Source of the DNA: a virus
DNA length: 64,000 nucleotides
Strand: one strand, 5' to 3'
IMG/VR virus record: IMGVR_UViG_3300009431_000015
Coordinates: 1-64,000 of that record
Below, piece by piece: positions 58,520 through 64,000 of the stretch. Below the pieces are notes generated by a model that searched no databases, was not told where the DNA came from, and saw only the letters and a program-made list of their open reading frames with translations. Position 1 is the first letter of the stretch. The number at the start of each line of letters is the position of its first letter. Both the position numbers and the translations under genes were made by a program.

Positions 58520-59410
58520 ATGTCAAACGGTTCTACAAATTCCACAATAAGTGGACCAGGAAAATCTACCGCGCCAACTCTGGGGTATAACCCAACCAGA
58601 GATAATGCAGGACCGTCTATTAAAGGTGAGTCAACAGCGACTCAATATAGACTTAGTCCTTTTTATCAATCTTCAGAAGAAGGTATATTTTCTGGGCAAA
58701 CTATAGACGCCAGTATTCCATTCAATCTGATTTTAGATAAAGATTATTATCCACTTAGTGAGCAAGTACAACTTCCAACTAAAGAGGCACCAGCTGATTT
58801 AGATAGTTTAATTACAAGGAAAGAAAAAATCGGAGCATGTATTTATATAATAAAAAAAGATACAAACGGTAATTGGAGAATAGAATTTTTTAATAATAAA
58901 TTCTATCTATCTTCTTTATCAATAAGTCTTAAGGAAAAAGCGCAAATTGCAGAAACTTTCGATAATGCAACTGTAAGTTTCTTTGATCAAAAAGTACGTA
59001 TTTATTCCTTTTCAGGAACGGCAATAGACTGGACAACTTCGGATCCGGAAGCTGGATACAAAAATTTTTACCAGAGTGGGCTTATACATATGTATAATAA
59101 CGTGTTAAGAGGAACTAAGTTGGTCGATAACGATAGAATAGCTGTGCTTTCAGTAGCTAATCATTATATCTATGGTTATCCATTAAACCTAAATATTACT
59201 TATGGAGCAAATACTTTAAATCTTACACAATTTCAGATGTCATGGCTGATTTCCGAGCATCAGCTTTCATACCCGCATATTCATGTAGAGTCTGACTTAG
59301 AAAATTTATATAAAGTACCGACTAAAAAACAAATAAATACTGATGAATTATTAAGTATGATGGAAGATTTAGGAGGCGCTATAACCGCCGCAATACCAAC
59401 ATTACCATAA
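58520..59410 (+). CDS. Putative baseplate protein
   Basis: 296 aa, disordered N-terminus rich in Ser, Gly, Thr and Asn (about 1-45), then a beta-rich body. It overlaps no neighbour; the next gene begins after one base. Structural by location; no motif. Confidence 0.5.
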   Translation: MSNGSTNSTISGPGKSTAPTLGYNPTRDNAGPSIKGESTATQYRLSPFYQSSEEGIFSGQTIDASIPFNLILDKDYYPLSEQVQLPTKEAPADLDSLITRKEKIGACIYIIKKDTNGNWRIEFFNNKFYLSSLSISLKEKAQIAETFDNATVSFFDQKVRIYSFSGTAIDWTTSDPEAGYKNFYQSGLIHMYNNVLRGTKLVDNDRIAVLSVANHYIYGYPLNLNITYGANTLNLTQFQMSWLISEHQLSYPHIHVESDLENLYKVPTKKQINTDELLSMMEDLGGAITAAIPTLP

Positions 59411-59411
59411 T

Positions 59412-60137
59412 ATGGAAGAAAAACAAATAAAGCAAATACAAGAATTAGAGCTATGGACTCGTTATAAGGCAGGCGATGAAGAAGCAAAGAAGGAACTCAT
59501 TTACTCACTGAAGCCGCTGATTAATAGTCAAGTAAACAGATATAAAGGTTCTGGACTGCCACTAATATCCATAGAATTGGAAGGCATTGATATTGCTAGT
59601 AATGCGCTAGACACTTATGAACCAAGTAAGTCTCAATTAAACACACATGTTGTAAATAATTTGAAAAAACTTAGTCGATTTGTTACTGGGTATCAAAATA
59701 TTGGTCATATTCCTGAATCTAGAGTATTCCTTATAGGAAAATATAATGCTATTTTTGAGAATCTCTCAAATGATCTTGGCCGGGAGCCGACTATATTTGA
59801 ATTAGCAGACGCCATGAGTATATCACCAGTAGAGATTGAACGTCTACAAACAGAACTTAGAAAAGATTTGTCGATGGAACTAGCAGGTGATGACGAACAA
59901 AAAGGATTTTATATGTTTGCTAGACCTGAAGAAGAAGATCCACGAGCAAAGCAGGCCCGTGAATTTGTGTATTTTGATGCTGATGCTATAGATAAAAAAA
60001 TATTGGAATACACTTATGGAATAGGTGGAGTTCCTAGATTGAAATTTAATGAAATCATAAGAAGATTGAAAATTTCTGACAGCAATTTAAAAAAAAGAAA
60101 AAAGGATTTAGCTAATAGAATAAACGAATTAATTTAA
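59412..60137 (+). CDS. Sigma-70-family-like protein in tail block
   Basis: 241 aa. Sigma-like order: W-x-R-Y-K-A-G-D-E-E-A-K-K-E-L-I, L-K-P-L-I, D-I-A-S-N-A-L-D-T-Y-E-P-S-K (region 2 style), G-H-I-P-E-S-R, L-G-R-E-P-T-I-F-E-L-A-D-A-M (region 3) and a helix-turn-helix-like end (F-N-E-I-I-R-R-L-K-I-S). Such proteins recur in structural blocks of large phages. A late sigma factor or a virion-associated form are both possible. Confidence 0.72.
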   Translation: MEEKQIKQIQELELWTRYKAGDEEAKKELIYSLKPLINSQVNRYKGSGLPLISIELEGIDIASNALDTYEPSKSQLNTHVVNNLKKLSRFVTGYQNIGHIPESRVFLIGKYNAIFENLSNDLGREPTIFELADAMSISPVEIERLQTELRKDLSMELAGDDEQKGFYMFARPEEEDPRAKQAREFVYFDADAIDKKILEYTYGIGGVPRLKFNEIIRRLKISDSNLKKRKKDLANRINELI

Positions 60138-60139
60138 TT

Positions 60140-62248
60140 ATGGGATTAACTAATAAACAATTAGCTGGGATAAAAAAGGGATCAGAAGTTGCATCTAACG
60201 TAACAGAAGCGGTTCAGGCTTTATCTGCCATAGGTATTCATTTAGACGAAGATAGCTGTAGTTTAGAAGATATACAAGATAAGATAACAAAGCTTGTTGG
60301 TAGATTACAAGATGATATTAAAAAAACAATAGATGATCTTTCATATCGTTCTGCAGGTAATTTTTTTCAGTTAGTTTATGTACTATTGAAAGAATTTGTT
60401 GGGGGCGCTGCAACAGCACTGGTAGACAATTTTGTTGGGAAGGTTTTATTTGAAAGTGTACTTGGAGCTATTAATAGTGCTCTTGCTACCGTTCTTGCCA
60501 CTATTCCCGGGTCTCTTTTTGTTATCCAATATTATGCTGCTGAGAGTTTGTTAACTCAATTAAAACGTAGACAAGAACTTGCTCTGATAATACTTAACGA
60601 AATCCGTACTTTAATTTCGTGGCTAAATGCATTTAATGATGTCGGCAGTTCATTTGATATTTCATACTTCAATAATATAAACCTGGCTCATCAACAAGTT
60701 AGAAAAGCCACAAGATTAATAGGAGCTGAAATCTCAGGGTTACAAACAGAAAGAAAACAATATGTATCTGGTAAAAGTGTTGGTAACGCAGTAGAATACA
60801 TAGACAATAGTTTAGCTTATCTTACTCCAGGCTATGCTGCTGTCCAAGACCAATTAAAAGCTATACACGAAGATTTTGGATTAGAAACGGAGTTACCATT
60901 TTTAACTATTGAACTTTCCGCGGATAAAAAATTCTTGGATATTGCTAAATGGGATGTATACATAAAAGATTTGTGGAAGGAACTTGGAAATAAATTTGAT
61001 TTGGGTACAAGCGAGGGGAGAGCGCAATTAAAAAAGGTTTTGTTTAGATTCCTTCCAACTCTCCCAGAGTTTTTGAGAAAGTTTGCTGTAAATACTGTGG
61101 TAGAGAATACTAGTACCGTTCTAATTGAAAGATTGCCTATATGGTCTTTGAAAATAGCCAAGAAACAAAAATGGATGACGTGGACGTTGACTCCACCAAA
61201 AGAGTTTAGGGATTTTATTGAAATTCTAGCTGATAAAAGAAGTTACCCATTGTTCTCTAGAGCCGAGACTAAGAATATTACTTGGCAGAGGACTATGAAT
61301 AAAACTAAAATAGCCGAGTCAGCCCTGTTATTAGCTCCGACATATATGGATATTATTAAACAACATAGCGGGATGTTAAAAACTCTTCTTGACCCAGGTT
61401 ATAACTATTTAAAAGCTGTCTATGATGATATGGACGGGGTCATCACTGATTTTGATAAGAACCCAATAGGAGTACGGCAATTAAATGTAGATAAAAAGTT
61501 TTCAACGTGGACAAGGAAATTAATAATGTCTAAAAACTTGTTAAGCGCAACTATCGGTGGTTCCGGTATTCAAATAAAAGGTTATGGAGAATCAGTAAAT
61601 CTACAAGCGGGAGAGGTCACTGATTATTTAGTAGCTATCGAAGATGCTCTTACCAAATTAGAGACATTTATAGAGAATAAGAATGACAGCGATGGTAAAG
61701 AGATAGGAAATCAAGTCCTAACTATTGCTAATAATAACCTGTTAGCTTTGGCTGGACAAGCTGCTGCTTTTGTAATAAATCCTGGATTATCAGCAAATCT
61801 TATTGCTAATCTGAGAGCTGTGGAAACCTTGGTAAACGAACAGTATAAACTTGACTCAGAAGAAATAATATTTACCCAAAATTTTATGAACCAAGTCGAG
61901 CGTTTTCCTGGATTCAGTATAATAAAAAAATACGTTGATAGTCTTATAAATAAAATGGGAGATGGCAAGGCCCTGTTTACATCTGTGCTAGCTGGCCAAT
62001 TGTTAACTGGGGACCTATCATCTATTGCTGGTTATCTCGATGTAGCGGATTTCGGTTGGTCCGCGACGCAGTGTGCAGCTACTGTAGGCAAAGAAGGAAT
62101 GAGTAAAGTAAGCGACTCATTGAAAAGACTTCGATTGGGTGAAAAAGAACAGAGAGATATACAACAAACAGTGACTAACTTAAAATCAAACAAAGCAAAA
62201 ATAGATGTTATGACTGCTACGTTGCAAGCATTGCCAAATTATGCTTAA
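60140..62248 (+). CDS. Large helical tail/baseplate protein
   Basis: 702 aa, mostly helical, with a hydrophobic helix cluster near 75-135 and no cysteine-rich parts. It lies between the sigma-like gene and gp25-like gene. Probably a baseplate or tail-tip component, possibly membrane-penetrating; unassigned. Confidence 0.55.
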   Translation: MGLTNKQLAGIKKGSEVASNVTEAVQALSAIGIHLDEDSCSLEDIQDKITKLVGRLQDDIKKTIDDLSYRSAGNFFQLVYVLLKEFVGGAATALVDNFVGKVLFESVLGAINSALATVLATIPGSLFVIQYYAAESLLTQLKRRQELALIILNEIRTLISWLNAFNDVGSSFDISYFNNINLAHQQVRKATRLIGAEISGLQTERKQYVSGKSVGNAVEYIDNSLAYLTPGYAAVQDQLKAIHEDFGLETELPFLTIELSADKKFLDIAKWDVYIKDLWKELGNKFDLGTSEGRAQLKKVLFRFLPTLPEFLRKFAVNTVVENTSTVLIERLPIWSLKIAKKQKWMTWTLTPPKEFRDFIEILADKRSYPLFSRAETKNITWQRTMNKTKIAESALLLAPTYMDIIKQHSGMLKTLLDPGYNYLKAVYDDMDGVITDFDKNPIGVRQLNVDKKFSTWTRKLIMSKNLLSATIGGSGIQIKGYGESVNLQAGEVTDYLVAIEDALTKLETFIENKNDSDGKEIGNQVLTIANNNLLALAGQAAAFVINPGLSANLIANLRAVETLVNEQYKLDSEEIIFTQNFMNQVERFPGFSIIKKYVDSLINKMGDGKALFTSVLAGQLLTGDLSSIAGYLDVADFGWSATQCAATVGKEGMSKVSDSLKRLRLGEKEQRDIQQTVTNLKSNKAKIDVMTATLQALPNYA

Positions 62249-62262
62249 TAGGGATTTTTATT

Positions 62263-62718
62263 ATGTATGATATACAATTAGTAAATTTTACAGACGATTC
62301 TAATAACACAGAGCAGGTTGCTTATTTAAACTTTTCAGCAACTAATGGAGTAGTTGTCGGGGAAAACCTTTTAGCTCAGAAGATAACAAAAAGAATCCTT
62401 ACTGATAAAGGAACAAATGCCCTGTTTCCTAATTATGGTTCTAATATGTTTAAAACTTTTTCTTCATTTGATATAAACGATAGTTCAGCTATGAGAGATC
62501 GACTAGCCATTGCCATGAAAGAAGTAGTGAATGATCTTTTAACTGAACAAGAAGACCTTATAGATGATGGAATGTATTTAGCTCCTAATGAAAAATTAGT
62601 TGATATAACTGTAAAAACAGTCACGTATAAAACGACGGCAGAGACTTGGTTAATAGAACTGGATGTTGTTTCTGAAGATAACCAATTATCAAAACTAACT
62701 GTACCTTTAACGGTCTAA
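62263..62718 (+). CDS. Baseplate wedge protein (gp25-like)
   Basis: 151 aa, small lysozyme-like wedge pattern: a long helix following Q-K-I-T-K-R-I-L-T-D-K-G-T, G-S-N-M-F, then a beta-rich end. Directly before baseplate J, as in other contractile tails. Confidence 0.65.
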   Translation: MYDIQLVNFTDDSNNTEQVAYLNFSATNGVVVGENLLAQKITKRILTDKGTNALFPNYGSNMFKTFSSFDINDSSAMRDRLAIAMKEVVNDLLTEQEDLIDDGMYLAPNEKLVDITVKTVTYKTTAETWLIELDVVSEDNQLSKLTVPLTV

Positions 62719-62734
62719 ATGGGAAAATAAGAGT

Positions 62735-64000
62735 ATGGCTATAGATATAAAAAATTATATAAAAGAGAAGATTAAAACAACTAATGCAGACATTGATACA
62801 TCTCCAGGTAGCGTTTTTTATGATCTCCTTATAAATCCTTTGTCAGTAGTATTAGAGGATTACAGAACTCAGCACGAAACTATTCTCGCAAATGAATCTG
62901 CTACCAGCGCCAGTGATTTATCTGAAGATGCTTTGGATGCGTTAGGGGTAAATTTTCTTGTAGAGAGAACAGCAGGAACAAAAGCAACGGGGTATGTCAC
63001 ATTCTATTATTCCCAACCTGTTACATTAGATATACCAAAAGGTTTTATTATTCAAACAGAAGACGGATTAGAATATGAATTCCCTACTGCGACGTATGTT
63101 ACAAAAACTCAAATGGAAGATAACATTTCTAGTTATCCGTATTATGATTCTGGGTTAATCCCTGTTATATCTAAACTCACAGGGGAGGACTATAATAAAC
63201 CTGCTGATACAAAATTTAACGTTGTTTCTACTGGTATAAAAACCCCTGCGAAAATAACGAATGCATCGCCATTTACTTCTGGAACAGATAGAGAAACAAA
63301 CACTGAGTATTATACCAGGCTGAAGTCAACAGTTTTTAACAATAGCCTCGCTTCTGCGGAAGCTATTATTAACAAAGTATCGGAAAATTTCACATCTGTT
63401 GTAAAGACAGAGGTAGTAGGGGCTAATAATCCATTGATGGTAAGAGATCTGACTTCTCTGTCTGAAACAGTAGCTAACTATCAAGAAGAGGATTTCTTAC
63501 ATACATACTCAGGTCTCCATGGTGGAACCTATGATTCGAAACATCTGGCTCTGTTTGGGGTGTTTGCTGATACAGACGAAACTGCTGAAGTAAGCATGCC
63601 TAGCATAACTGGTTGGTCAAAGGAATTTTCTGATTCAATGTATGAAGGAGTATACCTACTTAATGACATGAATTATGCTGAGACGGAGACTGATATCATA
63701 GTAAGAGAATACTTTGGTGACCTCTATGATGACGATGTTCAAGTCGACTTGGCCTTAATTTTGGCTTCTGGTAATTGGCAAGTACATGACGGCATTAATC
63801 CATCTCAAAGTTTATTTTATGTTGATGAAGTCAGAATAGATTCAGATCAGTTAGTCTTAGGTAAATATTTAGATCCTGATGATGATAAAGAGCAATCCAT
63901 AAGTATTAGCTTAACTACTATTAGTGGAATAATGGATTTACTTTCATCAGATGTCCTTGATTCAAGTACATACGCACATCAGCAATTGACAGATTTAATT
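62735..64000 (+). CDS. Baseplate J-like protein (partial)
   Basis: 422 codons before the window ends with no stop, so incomplete. Start at ATG 62735, with GAG just upstream. Recognised by D-T-S-P-G-S-V-F-Y-D-L-L near the start, E-x-x-L-D-A-L-G-V-N-F, R-x-x-G-T-K-A-T-G-Y-V and a central D-R-E-T-N-T-E-Y-Y-T-R-L. Baseplate J proteins join wedges around the hub in contractile tails. Confidence 0.85.
   Translation, partial: MAIDIKNYIKEKIKTTNADIDTSPGSVFYDLLINPLSVVLEDYRTQHETILANESATSASDLSEDALDALGVNFLVERTAGTKATGYVTFYYSQPVTLDIPKGFIIQTEDGLEYEFPTATYVTKTQMEDNISSYPYYDSGLIPVISKLTGEDYNKPADTKFNVVSTGIKTPAKITNASPFTSGTDRETNTEYYTRLKSTVFNNSLASAEAIINKVSENFTSVVKTEVVGANNPLMVRDLTSLSETVANYQEEDFLHTYSGLHGGTYDSKHLALFGVFADTDETAEVSMPSITGWSKEFSDSMYEGVYLLNDMNYAETETDIIVREYFGDLYDDDVQVDLALILASGNWQVHDGINPSQSLFYVDEVRIDSDQLVLGKYLDPDDDKEQSISISLTTISGIMDLLSSDVLDSSTYAHQQLTDLI

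Noticed and set aside
1-64000. tRNA genes, CRISPR arrays, insertion sequences
   Set aside because: No cloverleaf with a GTTCRANTC-type arm, no spaced repeat array and no transposase-like protein was seen; a tRNAscan or CRISPR finder run would settle this.

Overview
This window is a contiguous piece of a large, AT-rich tailed-phage genome. It encodes a contractile tail (sheath, tube, tape measure, gp25-like wedge, baseplate J), so the phage is a myovirus. Nothing in it looks like a bacterial chromosome. The host cannot be named from the sequence. The housekeeping-type sigma factor, the KPS-type ribosomal protein S21 and the lipophilic signal peptides on three tail-region proteins all resemble proteins of the Bacteroidota/Chlorobi (FCB) group. 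Against that, most plus-strand genes carry strong Shine-Dalgarno sequences and there are several TTGACA-N17-TATAAT-like promoters, both unusual for that group.

Layout. (1) 1-541: regulatory region with one small minus-strand membrane protein and promoters. (2) 548-30756, plus strand: an accessory block (lysine-rich glycine-zipper proteins, a mitochondrial-carrier-like mini protein, a LigD-type phosphoesterase-ligase, an SF2 helicase fused to a J-domain protein, a metalloprotease-nucleotidyltransferase fusion, ribosomal protein bS21), then terminase (with intein), prohead protease (with intein), scaffold-like acidic proteins, decoration and major capsid proteins, connectors, a set of exported beta-rich proteins, a PAS-domain protein, tail sheath and tail tube. 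It ends at a bidirectional terminator at 30801-30838. (3) 31086-51193, minus strand: replication, recombination and nucleotide metabolism (Pol I with a group I intron, sigma-70, RecU, Sak4-like ATPase, DUF669-like SSB, SF2 helicase split by an intron, exonuclease, Nmad1, dUTPase-like, glycosyltransferase, CCA-type enzyme). Inside it lies a compact ubiquitin-like operon. (4) 51322-64000, plus strand: tail chaperones with a -1 frameshift, tape measure, hub and baseplate genes, and a second sigma-like gene. The window ends inside baseplate J.

The most unusual system is the ubiquitin-like module at 36564-38015: an 82-residue protein ending in Gly-Gly, a JAMM-motif (JAB) peptidase and an E1/ThiF-type adenylating enzyme, with a hairpin separating the Ubl from the JAB gene. 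Other notable features are four self-splicing-type insertions, each placed in or beside a catalytic motif of an essential gene (terminase P-loop, prohead protease serine, Pol I motif C, helicase DExH box); a textbook TTTTTTC frameshift site; a recurring K-[I/V/T]-A-x-E motif in virion proteins that may be the prohead protease site; and phage bS21 next to SD-rich genes. No portal, endolysin or tRNA gene was recognised in the window.
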